Origin: Aegilops tauschii subsp. strangulata
Taxonomy: Eukaryota > Streptophyta > Magnoliopsida > Poales > Poaceae
Reading direction: 5' to 3'
DNA length: 64,000 nt
Assembly: GCF_002575655.3 (NCBI RefSeq)
Contig: NC_053037.3
Coordinates: forward strand, 248,157,135-248,221,134
Positions 35,973-47,329 of this stretch are shown here, piece by piece. Each line of letters opens with the position of its first letter. The stretch's first letter is position 1. The notes beneath the pieces were generated by a model. That model was not told where the DNA came from. It worked only from the letters and a program-made list of their open reading frames with translations, and searched no databases. The position numbers and the translations under genes are program-made.

Positions 35973-36997
35973 TGATGTACGGTAGAACCCTAGGGACCCA
36001 ATCTTTTACGAAATGGAGGGATCCTACGAAGAACACGAAGAACACGAGGGGAACACGAGGGAAAACGCAAGAGAAATCACTCAACCAACAAGATTCGGTC
36101 ACACATATGCTAGATCTTCGGAACACAAGGAGATACACGATCCACAATCAACAAGGTACGATACATAGGGTAACCGGTTCTTCTCCGTGAGGAGGTCTTG
36201 AGTTCTTCCCGTCAGGGGTCTTGAATCCAAGTGGATCTTCCCCGTAGAGGCACGGTCTCTCTCGGAGGAGTAGATCCGGATGGATGAGCAAGGCTCTATC
36301 TCACAAATGAGCTATCACTTTGCTAACCCTAACTAGGAGGAGGAGGTCTATTTGTAGTCTTAGTGCAAATGGGGGCGAAGTGAAGGGGTACATGGGCCTT
36401 GGGCCCGAAACTGTGTGCAGACAGGTACCGGACGTCCGCTGGGGTACCGGTCGTTCGGTGGCTCGTGGGCGTCCGGACGTCCGGTAGTCGCCGGACTTCC
36501 GCTAGTTTCGTTCTATGAAGGTGGCACCGGACGTCCGGTCACTTCGGACTTCCATTAATTTTCCCTTGGTGGTGATGGTGCCGGTCATCCGGTGGAGGCC
36601 GGATGTCCGGTGAAGGCCGGACATCCGCTCGCTGTAGCTTGCGTTGGCTGGGACTTGGGTATGCTAGGGCTTCTGGTGCCGGTCGTCCAGTGGAGGCCAA
36701 ATGTCCGGTGGCTGTAGCTTCAATGGCAGCTCTTCTTCTTGTCCCTCATACTTGGTATCCTCGCCGTCTTGTCCGTTGGATGTAGCTGCTTCGTGGTCTT
36801 CCTCCAAGTACCTAATCACACATAGTGTTTCCGTTTGAGGTAGTAGCCATGTCTCATGTGTAGAAAGTGGTATTTCGGAGAGGAGCGAGTTCACCTTATC
36901 CTCGATAGCCTTTGCTCGGGCTCTTGTCATTGGTCCAAGTGGTGTCGTGGGGGATGTCTATACGTCCATGGGGATTATCGTGGGATGCTCCGCATCA
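35973..36997 (-). repeat. 5' LTR of element A (1025 bp)
   Basis: Same ends as 10272-11271, with scattered substitutions and small indels. Contains the polyprotein-tail coding stretch and about ten 12-mer motifs of the CCGGACGTCCGG / CCGGTCGTCCGG kind (about 36425-36705). Confidence 0.93.
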
Positions 36998-37002
36998 GAA
37001 CC

Positions 37003-37140
37003 TCACCTCAGGTTCGCGGCCAAGAGCGTGTACACATGCTACGAGATGCACAGGCGGATCGTTGACATGAGGAAGTGCCTCGTTACCCAAATCGACGAGG
37101 CCGGGTCGAGCCACAAGCAGAGCAAGCGTCCCAAGAAGTA
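37003..37140 (+). pseudogene. 3'-5' exonuclease-like gene, 3' part
   Basis: Continues 9720-10271 across element A. The frame reads HLRFAAKSVYTCYEMHRRIV, then DMRKCLVTQIDEAGSSHKQS, and stops at TAG 37138-37140. In active relatives this region holds motif III (YAAxDAYxxYEL); here the Asp is replaced (FAAKSVYTCYEM), matching the loss of motif I in the 5' part. The C-terminus is short and basic (SKRPKK). The 3' flank 37168-37260 is similar to the flank of the F-box relic at 9048-9120. Confidence 0.65.
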
Positions 37141-37772
37141 GATGATGTCATGTATGTAGTAGCCACCAATGTAATTGGATGTTTAATTTGGTTATGCAAC
37201 CATGTCCTTATGAGTGTGTATATATATATATATATGTTGTTGTTCTGTATGCAATCCCAACGCACAACACACACGTCTTATTAGCAGCAATCATCTGTGT
37301 TATTATCGGTCTTCGCACAAATTTTTGATCACAGACCTGTTTGGTGCGTATCACACACATCTTGTTAAATTGAACCATTTCTGTTCTCTTGGCTCAACGC
37401 AAACAGTTCATGCGAGTGAACCGTATGCCGTATATCGCACACACCTTGATATGGCTGACCGTTTCTTTTGTGTTGCCTAATCACAAACAGTTCATCCAAG
37501 TGAACCGTATGCTGTATATCGCACACACCTTCATCTGGCTGCCCGTTTCAGTTCTTTTGCCTCATCGCAAACAGTTCATTGAACTGAACCGTATGCACCT
37601 CATCGCACATGCAACTCAATTCTAAACCGTGTTCGATGCATCCATCATCGCAAACGTTTTGCATCTTTTTTTACAGTTTTTTTACATCACCGTTTGCGAT
37701 TATTACATCGCACACAGTTTCGTCGAAGGGTCTCTGATCATAGTGTCACGTTAGCAGCATCCTGTAGTAGTG
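37141..37772. mobile_element. Right end of a CACTA-type transposon
   Basis: Ends in CCTGTAGTAGTG at 37772, the inverse of CACTACTACAGG, the terminal signature of the CACTA superfamily. Inside lie repeated subterminal motifs in both orientations: CGCAAACAGTTCAT, GTGAACCGTATGC(C/T)GTATA with TCGCACACACC, and ACCGTTTGCGATTATTACAT. An (AT)n run lies near 37217-37240. I could not find the matching CACTACTACAGG left end in the window, so the extent is unknown. Confidence 0.7.
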
Positions 37773-37967
37773 CTTTCCCGCATTTGTTTGGCCAAATTTA
37801 TAAATAGCAGACGAGTCAGATGCAGCAACCGTCTGCGATCGGGTACGAAACAACATGGTTCCCTATGACTACCCATGTGTCGCACCCCTGCCCCTGTCAC
37901 CCACATGATCACAGTAGATTGGGCTCCATGAGGGTTCCCTCCCCCTCTCGAAAATATCTACTCCCTC

Positions 37968-38270
37968 GCAATCTCAAAAATATCTACCCGCGTAGATGGT
38001 TTTTCTGTTTGATAACACATGGTTAGTATGTTGGACCGTGTGCAATGTCTGTTACTCCCGCTCTGCTTCAATCAGTAGATCCAAATTTTTAGTAGCCCCG
38101 GCACTTTACTCCCGCCTCCATCCCTCGCCATCTCAAAAATATCTACTCGGCTAGAGTGTTTTTCTATTTCATAGCACACGATTATTATGTTTTAACCGTG
38201 TGTGATGTTCGTAACTCCTGCCCCGCTCTGCTTCAATCCCTTGATCCAAATTTTCGGTAGCCCCGCCATT
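37968..38270 (+). repeat. About 155-bp tandem duplication upstream of the B3-like relic
   Basis: Two copies of a segment with TCTCAAAAATATCTAC, then GGTTTTTCT, ACCGTGTG, ACTCCCGC/ACTCCTGCC, CTGCTTCAATC and TAGCCCCG. Copies start near 37972 and 38130. The embedded ACCGTGTGYRATG resembles the CACTA subterminal motif. Confidence 0.7.
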
Positions 38271-38625
38271 TTACTCCCGCCTAGTAAAATTTTAAGTACC
38301 CGCGGCATTTCCTCAAACACCGCCTTGGACCCCCTCCACACACACCCCAAATTCTTCGCTCACCCCAAATCCCCCGCTCACACACATACACACCACACCC
38401 CCCTCGCTCCAAACCTAGCTAGGTCGCCGCACCGCCTTCATCGTCAACCTCTGCCTGTCTGCCCATGCAGTTTACCCACCGATATACATACCCTCGCCAC
38501 CCTGAGTTTCTTAGATGACGCCTGCGAAAGGCCCCCTTTCCTAGAGATCCCCATCCCTACCCCCCCCCACTCCAGAGTGTTGCAGCCTAAGCCCGGCTAC
38601 GCTTCCCTGGGAGCTCGAGGAGCAA

Positions 38626-39050
38626 ATGGCCCAAAAGAGCTTTACCGCTGCCTCTTTGCCTGACGTCGATGAGGTGGCCGCCGAGGAAGCTGACGACGAT
38701 GACTAGACCTGGATTGAGCCTTTTAATCAGCGGGCTAGAGTATTCTGGCATGTCGTGGACGCCAGCTACGACATCGAGGTCGTCCACACCGACGGCATGA
38801 CACGGGTTATGTCACAGGTTAAGTTGCCTACCCCCAACCCTTCGGGTTCGACAGCCATCGATCTCATCAATGGCCCCTTTGCTGATCTCCTGCGGCTCGT
38901 TATGAACAATTTGCCATCCTTCATCGCCATGGGAGCCCCTTTTGTCATTTCTGAAGGACATGTTCTGCGATGTTGGCCTGGGATCCTCAACTGGCAAGTT
39001 AGACATCATCGACGGCGACCACGAGGAGGAGCCAATCTGTGACAAGTGAG
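38626..39050 (+). pseudogene. B3-like gene relic, upstream exon
   Basis: From ATG 38626 (MAQKSFTAASLPDVDEVAAE) an acidic stretch ends in TAG at 38704-38706. The same frame goes on: TWIEPFNQRARVFWHVVDAS, YDIEVVHTDGMTRVMSQVKL, FADLLRLVMNNLPSFIAMGA. After a frame change near 38955 follow DMFCDVGLGSSTGKLDIIDG and EEEPICDK up to a possible splice donor (AAG|TGAGG or CAAGTGAGG, 39047-39053). I join it to the exon at 57461 because of orientation, the possible donor, and the fact that only an intron-like stretch holding element E lies between; this is inference. The upstream part matches no domain I can name. Confidence 0.4.
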
Positions 39051-39308
39051 GAAACCCATGATTTGTTTTCTGAACCCCTTTTGTAGTGAGAACCTGTCCA
39101 GTATTTATTGCTATATTAGGTTGTTTGCATTACGCCTTGTTTATTTCTATGGTTTATGGTTGTTCGGTTATTTGTAGTTAGTATATGTCCAGTTTCAATT
39201 ACCATCTTTGGTTGTTCGTAGTATGCCTTGTTTATTTCAGCTATTAACAGTGTGATGTTCTATAAGTGCTAGTATGAACTGTGCAGTTCAATTTCATCAA
39301 TACCAAAT
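39051..39308 (+). other. Intron-like AT-rich stretch before element E
   Basis: AT-rich, no coding, TGTTTATTTC-type repeats (GCCTTGTTTATTTC twice). It ends with the target site CAAAT (39304-39308) and should continue at 56266. Confidence 0.5.
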
Positions 39309-41197
39309 TGATGTAGGGTGGAACCCTAGATGGCCGATCTTTCATGAAAGGAGCGGATCCCAACAAGGAACACGAAGAACACGAGGAAGACTACAAGAGA
39401 ATCACTCAAACCAAGAAGAATAAGTCACACATATGCTAGATCCTCGAAACACAAAGAGATACACGATCCGAATCCAACAAAGGATGATACATAGGGTAAC
39501 TGGTTCTTCTCCGTGAGGAGGTCTTGATGGGGCCACCCAAGAGGGGGTCTTGAATCCAAGGGGATCTTCTCCGTAGAGTGACGAGGACATCAATACCATT
39601 GTTACACCCACAACCCCTGCTACTATACATACTGGACCGATTACTAGAGCTCATGCATGCCAATTAAATTACCAGGTACTTTTGTTTCTTGGTAATGATT
39701 CTAATGTTCATGAGAATATGATGCTGCCTAAATTGGATACATTTGTTTTGCTTACAAATGAAGGGCCTAGCTTGGAGAAGGATGAACATTGGAGTAAGAA
39801 CAAGCATGGAGTTGATGGCATGCGCAAGGGAGACAAGAACAGAGTTTCAAGTGATGATTTCAGGACTTTGAAGCCACCATAATGAGTGCATGAATCCTTG
39901 GATGAAATATACAAGATGCTACTTCATAATTTTTTGTCCAGAGGCTATTCTAGGTGCCGCGTCACCTTATTTTTGGGTCAGGCCCATGTAATTTCGAAAT
40001 ACTTCAATATAGGCTGTTTTTAGAGTCCGTATGTGTGGGGAAACAAGAGTTAGGGTGGGTTTCGGACCCCTCCTCCAAGGGCCACGAAATTCCCCCCCTC
40101 TTCCTCCATATATACAGCCCCTAGGGCATCGTTTAGACTTTGGGTTTTGTTTAGATTAAAAGTTCGCCATAGCTGCAACTTCCCGTACTTCGTTTGTGTT
40201 CAACGACCAGACAAAGGCGTCACAGAACCCCACCTTCATTAATAAAGCTTTCCTCTTTTACTCGCAATATCCAGATTGCAATCTCAGTTTTTTGCTTGTT
40301 CTTCGTTTGCTCGCAGGAAATAGACCCTCGTGATCAGGTTGATCGTGCTTCGGCGTGGTCAATGACCCCTCGGAAGTTGGTTTAGCGATTGCTAAGGCGT
40401 GACGTCTTCGCACGTTCGTAGTCGGATCATCAAAGTCGACTCCCACAGAAAACAATTGCTATCTCATCGAAACATCGGGACACCTTTGCCTCTATCATAG
40501 AGGGGCCGCGGTCTCTCTCATGGAGTAGATCCGTAATGGATGAGCAAAGCTCTATCTCACATATGAGCTAATCCTTTGCTAACCCTAACTAGGAGTAGGA
40601 GGGGGTCTATATATAGTGTTAGCCCATGAAGGGGTAAGTGAGAGGGGGGATACATGGGCCCTTGGCCCGTTCACTGTGCGCAAACAGGCGCTGGATGTCC
40701 GGGCTGGGGCCGGATGTCCGGCGGCTCACGAGGAGCCGGATGTCCGGGCCTCGGGCCGGATGTCCGGGCTGGAGTGGCCGATTCTTCTGCTCTCTGGATA
40801 GCGTGCGCCGGATGTCCGGCCCGCCGAGGGGCGCCGGATGTCCGGGGGTCGGCCGAATGTCCGGCCGCTGTAGAGTCGCCTGGCTTCTGTCTCTCTCTGG
40901 TCTTCTTCTGGTTGGTGGCGCCGGATGTCCGGGCTCCTGCCGAATGTCCGGCCGCTGTAGCTCCGCGGCGAATCCACTTGAGGCACTTCTTGATCCGCTT
41001 CCGTGTGGACTTGGCGTATGCCTCGAGCATCTCCATGGTCGTCTTCTTGGTTCCTAAGCACATGTAGCGTCTTTGCATTAGGTAGCAACCATGTCTCGTA
41101 CGAGTGGAAAGGGGAAGCATGTAGGAACGGGTTCACCTTAGGTCCAATGGCGTATGCTCGAGTGTACATGGGGATGATCGTAGGATGCTCCGCATCA
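39309..41197 (-). repeat. 3' LTR of element E (965 bp plus solo LTR)
   Basis: Interrupted by the solo LTR 39579-40497. U3 encodes the IIPMYTRAYAIGPKVNPFLH tail, homologous to the integrase tail of A/B. It has about eight CCGGATGTCCGG copies (plus-strand view, about 40690-40960) before TATATATAG near 40610. Confidence 0.92.
39579..40497 (+). mobile_element. Solo LTR (919 bp) in E's LTR
   Basis: Third copy of the family of 16135-17051, in the opposite window orientation. TGACGAGGAC (one change from TGATGAGGAC) to CCTCTATCA. Flanked by TAGAG at 39574-39578 and 40498-40502; E's other LTR has the empty site CCGTAGAGGGGCC. The polyprotein-tail frame is readable on the plus strand (MLPKLDTFVLLTNEGPSLEK). 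Confidence 0.96.
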
Positions 41198-44100
41198 TCT
41201 CCCCTCCCTTGGGAAAGATCCGACCTCGGATCAAAATCCTCATCACCATGGAAACGGTTGTCGTGGACGGACTTGAAGACATTGCGCAAGCCAAGTACTC
41301 CAAGATGTCTCCGAAGTGGTATACATGCAAAAATAGCAAACACAAACGACACTCGGAAATACAATGATTAGGGCACACAAGGTGTCCATCAAGTAAGTAT
41401 GAGTTCGTCCGAAGGAATTGTTCATGAAAAGGCATGAGATGCTTATCCAAATGATGTAAAATGACATGTAAAGCATTCATGGGAGCAAAAGCATTCATTG
41501 TGCACACAAATGTATTGTGAATGTGATCAATGCAACCACGGTGCAAAATGATGTCATTGTGAGACGGTTTATCAATAGCATGAATATGGCAATGGATGTT
41601 CAATATGATTATGTTATCACGCAATTGATGGTAGGCAATATGATCATGATGTATGAATTTGCCATCAAGAAATATCACAACAAATTTGCTAAGAAAATGC
41701 ACAAGCTCATATATCATGGATGACATGGGAATAGGTGCAACAAGACAAGCATAATGTGTGTCAATCCATGCATAGGGTGCAAACTTGTGGTGAGTATGAT
41801 ATGTCCATCGAGCATGACATGTGTGAGCACAATCAACAAATATGAAGGTGTGGGTGCAATGTGTCAAAGGAGTGTTGATGTACCAATGCTCGATGTCGTG
41901 GCATGAGTGGAGGTTCGAAGGTGCATCCAATAAGTGCGAGCACTCCTCAATGTGAAGGTCCATAGAGCCAATCTCCAATGTCGCTCCTTCGTTCACGAGA
42001 TGTATCATGTAGACAACAAGAAGGAAACAACAATGAAAGAGTAACCCATCCAACATGCATATTTGAGGATGGCTCAAATGGAAGGAGTTCACCTTTATGA
42101 GAATGTCGAAAATGTTGGTGTCGCACATTGTGTACGCCGTCACATGACCAAGTTGTCTCGTGATGGTACCGCCTTGTGAATCCTTCAAAACGAAAGAACA
42201 TGACAAACACTCGGAAAAACAAATGAGGTTAGTGGAAGTGCAAAACCTATCATTCGTGTGGTAAGATACCCAACAAGTGTATGCATCATGCTCATCATAA
42301 GAAAGGACAAGGGATCATTTCATAGTATGGAGGCATATGATGCGAGAACAACCAAATACAATAGGCTCAATCAAACAAGCATGCGTCACAAGTAAGGTGC
42401 CAAAGTCTCCTAGATCAATAAGCATAGCAAGTTGGCACTCAATACAAGGGGATATGAGAGGTGCAACTAATGAAGACAAGAGCCAATGATCATGACAAAT
42501 CAAGTGAGAGGCATGAATATATATGTCATCAATCCAAGAAAGCGAGTAACAATGGAACATGGGTGATGCAACAAAGCAAGCAATCATCGTGATCAAGTCA
42601 AGCAAGCTAGTAGTGCGAAGATGCAACGTACTAGGAGGAATCATGGCAAACATGTCATGGGTGCCAATAGTGTGCATGAATAATTCACATGACATAGCAC
42701 AAGCATGAAAGCAAGATATGAAGAAGGTATCATCATTGTATTGGCAAGAAGTCCTATGTAAATAGCAATGGAACATCATGACTCTCCCAACACAAGAATC
42801 AACAATAGCATGAGCCACATGATAAACATGGCAAGAGCAACAAGTATCTCCACCAAGCATGCAAATACACATATGAGTAGTATAATGATGAATCATGGGT
42901 AGATGCAAGCAAGGGTCACAATTGCATGGCAAAGACATAGAAATAGGCATAACATGCAAAGTGAACACGATAGTATAGGCATAAGGTAACAAGTGATATA
43001 TAGCCCATAGCCGTGTGAGAGCCAAGTAGAAGAGATGCGCGTAGTAGTTGCGCAAAGATAACGGTGGTAAGGATAGTCCACGTGATCCCAAGTCATCGTT
43101 GCTCTCAAGAGCTCGTTTCGTCAACTCTTAGGATTGAGAGGTTGACGAGTATACATGAGTACCTACACAAAACAAAGATAAAGGGAAAATTGTGTGTGCG
43201 TGGTATATGTACACATCATCCATCATGATGCACACGTGCATGTGTTGGTTAGCACAAAATAGCCAATGCTCAAATAAATGAGATGCGTGATATAGAAACA
43301 TGTCATCCATCATGAGAGGTTTGTTATTATGTATAGCATAATGGAGACTCAAATTGTGTAATGCATCACTAGTGATATCTAGAGCATTGTTATGTATGGT
43401 ATGCATATGGTGCAAGCAATTATGGGAATCATGCAAAGTATGGAATGCATCATGATCTCCTAATATGTATGAGGAAACTATGGGGGTCTCCTCATGAGCA
43501 TTTGTAGAAACATCACATGGAGAATATTGACAACATCCAAAACAAAGCATATTTGGAACAATGTGATTATGGCATGGCATAGTAGATGAATTGCACAAAT
43601 CATGTAAAGGAAGCATGGCGATATCATCACATGAAAAACAAAAGCCAATGACCATCATCTCGTCATCTATGCCATAAGTGCAAATGGGATTTATTTTAAT
43701 GGGGCATGCATAGTTACTATGTTGAGATTGAAATGATGTAATATGGGAGATCTCACTCATAGCATATGACAAGTTCAATGGATTGTCAAACATGAAGTGA
43801 CCAATAGAATTTTCACATGAAACCCTATGGAGCATAGCATCACAAAGGCAACTCAACATGCTCATCATCATATTCATCATAAATTGGTAAGTCATGACAT
43901 GAAGAAGTCGCACTAGCATGAAGCATGGGAATAGGTGGATCAACATCATGCAAGCAATCATTGGTGAGATAGTCCACTAGTGGGACGAGAGAAGCACCAT
44001 CACCTATGTTACCTTTCGAGCTTCGCTCATGTGTTGTAGGTGAGGTTGCAACTTGATGGTACCATGTGGGGGGTTCATCGTCGTCCACCATGGCCATCGT

Positions 44101-45574
44101 CTTCTCCATTGGAGGTATGGACTCGTCGAGGATAGGCATGTCATCATGTAGGAGACCTAGCACCAAATAAAACACACTCGGAGTAGAGGTTAAGTTGTTA
44201 GAAATCATAGTGGCCTCACGTGCCCTCTCAACTACCTCACTCACTAAGTGTTGTGGCTCACTCACTCCCGGTATGATGCTCTCACTCATATGGTTGGTGG
44301 AGTCACTCAAATGGCTCTCAACTTCACATAGGATGTGTGGCATGCTCTCAAGTGTGGGGCTAGTGGTGGTCACACGCATCCTCTCATAGGAAATGCACTC
44401 AATGTCACATATGGTGGAGTCACTCATATCACTCATGGTGGGGTGGCTCTCCTCACATGGCAATTGGGTCATGTCATGATATGTGGGTGTCGGAGAGGTG
44501 TAGGTGCAAACGTCTCCATGCTCAATCATGTCGCCATCGTAGCCGTGGATGAAGGCCGAAGATGGCACATCATCACTCTCCTCTAAGACCAAGGATAAGG
44601 TCTCATGTGCGGTCTCGTAGCTTGACTCGGAGTATGAGTCCAATATGGGCGCCATCTTCATGTTGTTGAAGAGGTTCGTGCTCGTCGCCGTTGTCGAAGG
44701 GGATGGCCCTAGCTCAATCGTCTTGTCACCGTCTTGTTGTTGGAGGCCCATATGATGTGGCACCTCGTAGCTCGTCTCCATGACCGAAGGGAATTTCCCA
44801 TGCTCGGCCATTTTCCTTGAGGGGGCTTCCGAAAATGGAAGTGTCGCCCTCGCTTGTAGGTGGTCGCCTTGGACTTGATGAAGTCATTGTAGGCGTACTC
44901 GTGGGAACTAGGCGAAGATGCCGTACGTCCAAAGGCGAAGATGCCTTGATAGCACTTGGTAAAGATGTCGAAGTGGTTGGTGTAGCCGTAGCTCCGTCTT
45001 GGTGGTGCTTGTCTCGCGGTCTTCTCTTGTGCTCATGAAGCTTGGACTTGGCTTGAAGTAGAGCTTGTTGGGACTTGTACATTTGCGCTTGTGGAGCATC
45101 TTCATGTTGATGGTGTCGTTGTCGTACTTGAGCTCGTAGTAAATGTCGTTCGTCATCGTTGTGCACATGATGCTTGGAGGTGACTTGCCCTTCATGACGA
45201 TGTTGATCACGAATGTGATGGTCGTCGCCATGTATATGTGGACGTGGACGACTTGCGCTTGCGTCGCGTGGGCACTCCGAAGATGATCGACTTGCTCGCC
45301 GCCGCCTTGAGGATGATGAAGGGGAAGAAGACTTGTAGTCGGCCACCATGTCTCGTAGTTGATCCTTTAGCTCGCCCAACTTGGTGTCGATGTAGTCCCT
45401 TTTCCTTGCTTCGGAGTGTCGTATGTCGATGGCGAGGTTGTCGAGGCGCTCTCGCAAGGTGGATTGTGCACCTTGCATTTCGTGTTGTAGTCCGAAGATG
45501 GACACTTTGGTGATGTAGTTGTTCGTGTCGTCGTTGTTGTCGAAGACCGGAGATGAAATGCCTTGCCTATCCAT
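41198..45574 (-). pseudogene. Element E: gag N-terminus fused to a very long ORF of unknown function (broken)
   Basis: Begins MDRQGISSPVFDNN (45574). The N-terminal module ALxxRLDNLAIDIRHSEARKRD corresponds to that of A/B gag, followed by Ser/Arg-rich and Gln/His-rich stretches. An extra G near 44820 shifts the frame; the main part goes on (MAEHGKFPSVMETSYEVPHH, DLPIYDEYDDEHVELPL), shifts near 43845, meets TAA at 43128-43130 (CAA in F), and continues to about 41370 with WAIYHLLPYAYTIVFT, LIDLGDFGTLLVTHACLIEP, DSQGGTITRQLGHVTAYTMC and FLSKFVVIFLDGKFIHHDHI. No protease, RT or integrase core. Where E and F differ in length, e.g. around HAIVDSCVGRVMMFHCYLHR, the differences are multiples of three. 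The composition is unusual (His, Met, Cys, Asp). It ends by running into the integrase-tail remnant (FHGDEDFDPRSDLSQGRGDD). Confidence 0.7.
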
Positions 45575-46540
45575 CACAAGACTCGAGCAAATATGAGTGG
45601 GAGAAAGAGAAGAACTATACCAAATGTACCTTGACTGATGTTGAAGATGGATCAATGATCACCCAATGTGTAACAAGGAAATAGCACAATTGGTACCAAT
45701 TCTTGTCGGTTTCTCACACCTACACAAATAAGGCTTATGGTGGAGCTCGGTGAGGATAGTGGCAGAAAAATTTGATGCAAAATGTTAGCAAGAGTCAATA
45801 ATGTTGAAAAAGATTCACAAATTCGCAAGTGAAACAAGTAGACCAATAGCAAAGAATGGCACACGGAAACACACACACGGATAGATAAATGGGGTCGTGC
45901 AACCAAGGAATGAGCACAAAATGTGGAATCCACGGAAAACGCTCGTGTTGCACAACTCAAGAGAGACGCTAGCACGATTGCTCTATAGGCGGATACGACA
46001 CTTGTGCACAACCTATGATATGCAAAATGGATAAACTTCTATCCCAAGTATGCTATGTATGTATGGTTCCCGGTGTTCTCTCAAGATGATCCAAGATGAT
46101 TGGATATGACAATCTTATATGCAATGTGGTATGATGCTATGGCACTTGCTTACAAGCTCTTTGCTCTTTCTCTTTTGCTTAAAAGCTTATTGTCTTTTTT
46201 TTGTATGGCCACTTTGCGAAATGCACAAAGCAAGATAGCAATTGTGTATATGCGGGAACAATCTTGTGACACAAGGGATGATATGATACCAATATGATAT
46301 GGTATGTATGCAATGGAAGGTGTAGATCACTAATGTGCACAAGTAACGTTGCCGGCAATACTCAAATGGCTAGTCTCGATAGGCAAGTAACGCAAAATGG
46401 GCTAGGGGTTAACAATGCAATGGCAAGGGAATATACAATGGAGGGATACCACGATACCAAGATGATATGGAGGTGACCGTCCGTGGCGATGACGAGTGGC
46501 GGCGATCTTGATGGAGATACCAAGATGATGGAGACTCGTC

Positions 46541-46564
46541 CCTAAGTAGCCGAAACACCTTAGG
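46541..46564 (-). ncRNA. Conserved leader hairpin (element E, best copy)
   Basis: Sense RNA: CCTAAG, loop GTGTTTCGGCTA, CTTAGG; six perfect pairs around a 12-nt loop. Two more copies lie at 46744-46767 (one arm degenerate) and about 46877-46899. Confidence 0.6.
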
Positions 46565-47177
46565 AAACGAAAAAACCGCGAACTCAAAATCTCAAATGTC
46601 AAAATGGTGGTAGCGGAAAGCGGTGGTGGTTTTGCGGAAGCTCAATGGGATTGCGGGAATGCAATTATGGGTTTTGAGTACGCAATGCGGAAGTGAAGGG
46701 TAAGGTGGTGAAGTATAGACGATGTCGGAGTTGGAAGCACGTCCCTAAGTAGCCGAAACACCTTTGGAGACACAACTGACAATACAAAGAAAATTGGGTT
46801 AAGTTGGGGTGGAGGAAGTGTATGGTGGGTAAGCCTATGCGGAAGTTATGGTGGTGGTTGATGAAGAAGCAACCATCCGTAAGTAGCCGAAACACCTTAG
46901 GAGACTCGAATCACAACTCAAACCACCACAAATGGAACGGGGAACAAAATTGGATAGGTTGCGGAAGTCGGTGGTGGTTATGCGGAAGTTATGGTGGAAC
47001 CCTAGGCAAAGATGGCAAATTTCCAAAACTTTGATGGAGTCAAATGATGATGGTGGTATTTTTATGGGATGGGGGATGTCAATAGCTTCAAAACGAGCTA
47101 AAGAACGTCAAAAACGGACTCCAGATGAATTAGTTATGCACAAAACGGTGAAACGGGGAAGGCTGAAATCCCAGGGG

Positions 47178-47322
47178 TCGGACATCCGGGGCTCGGGCCG
47201 GATATCCGGGACCTGATGTCCAGAACCGCGTGCGAATTGCGCTCCAGGAGCCGGATGTCCGGGCCACGGGCCGGATGTCCGGGGGGCCAGATGTCCGGGG
47301 CTACGGGCCGGATGTCCGGGCT
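47178..47322 (-). repeat. 12-mer array in the leader of element E
   Basis: Seven imperfect copies of CCGGATGTCCGG (plus-strand view) with G-rich spacers. One copy (GTCGGACATCCGGGG) is in the other orientation. Confidence 0.85.
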
Positions 47323-47329
47323 CCAAATC

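Larger units (their letters stand above)
10272..36997 (-). mobile_element. Element A: full-length gypsy retrotransposon carrying nested B and D
   Basis: Begins TGATGTAGGG and ends GCTCCGCATCA on the plus strand, flanked by the direct repeat GAACC at 10267-10271 and 36998-37002. Coding sequence, PBS and polypurine tract all point to the minus strand. Span is 26,726 bp; without B (12131-21808), D (23192-31470) and their target duplications about 8.76 kb remain, normal for a gypsy element. Order on the minus strand: 5' LTR 35973-36997, leader, gag-protease-RT-RNase H-integrase, polypurine tract, 3' LTR 10272-11271. Stops and frameshifts make it defective. It interrupts the exonuclease-like gene. 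Confidence 0.95.
45575..47329 (-). other. Leader of element E, gag-proximal part
   Basis: No coding. Contains three copies of the conserved hairpin segment (46541-46564, 46744-46767 degenerate, about 46877-46899), each in a larger repeat with GGTGGTAGCGGAAAGC/GTGGTGG-type text, and seven 12-mer motifs (47178-47322). F inserted seven bases or fewer beyond the last 12-mer. Confidence 0.75.

Noticed and set aside
10272..36997. Possibility that A, B and D are three independent neighbouring elements rather than a nest
   Set aside because: Exact 5-bp duplications and resumption of A's gag-pol codons across both inner insertions prove nesting.
37217..37240. (AT)n run as a regulatory element
   Set aside because: Simple microsatellite inside the CACTA terminus.
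38202..38663. 153-codon Pro/His-rich frame before the B3-like relic
   Set aside because: Overlaps a tandem repeat and the 5' flank; a different frame from ATG 38626; no similarity.
41517..41723. Plus-strand Met-rich frame in E
   Set aside because: Antisense shadow of the long ORF; repeated CAT/ATG trinucleotides keep it open.
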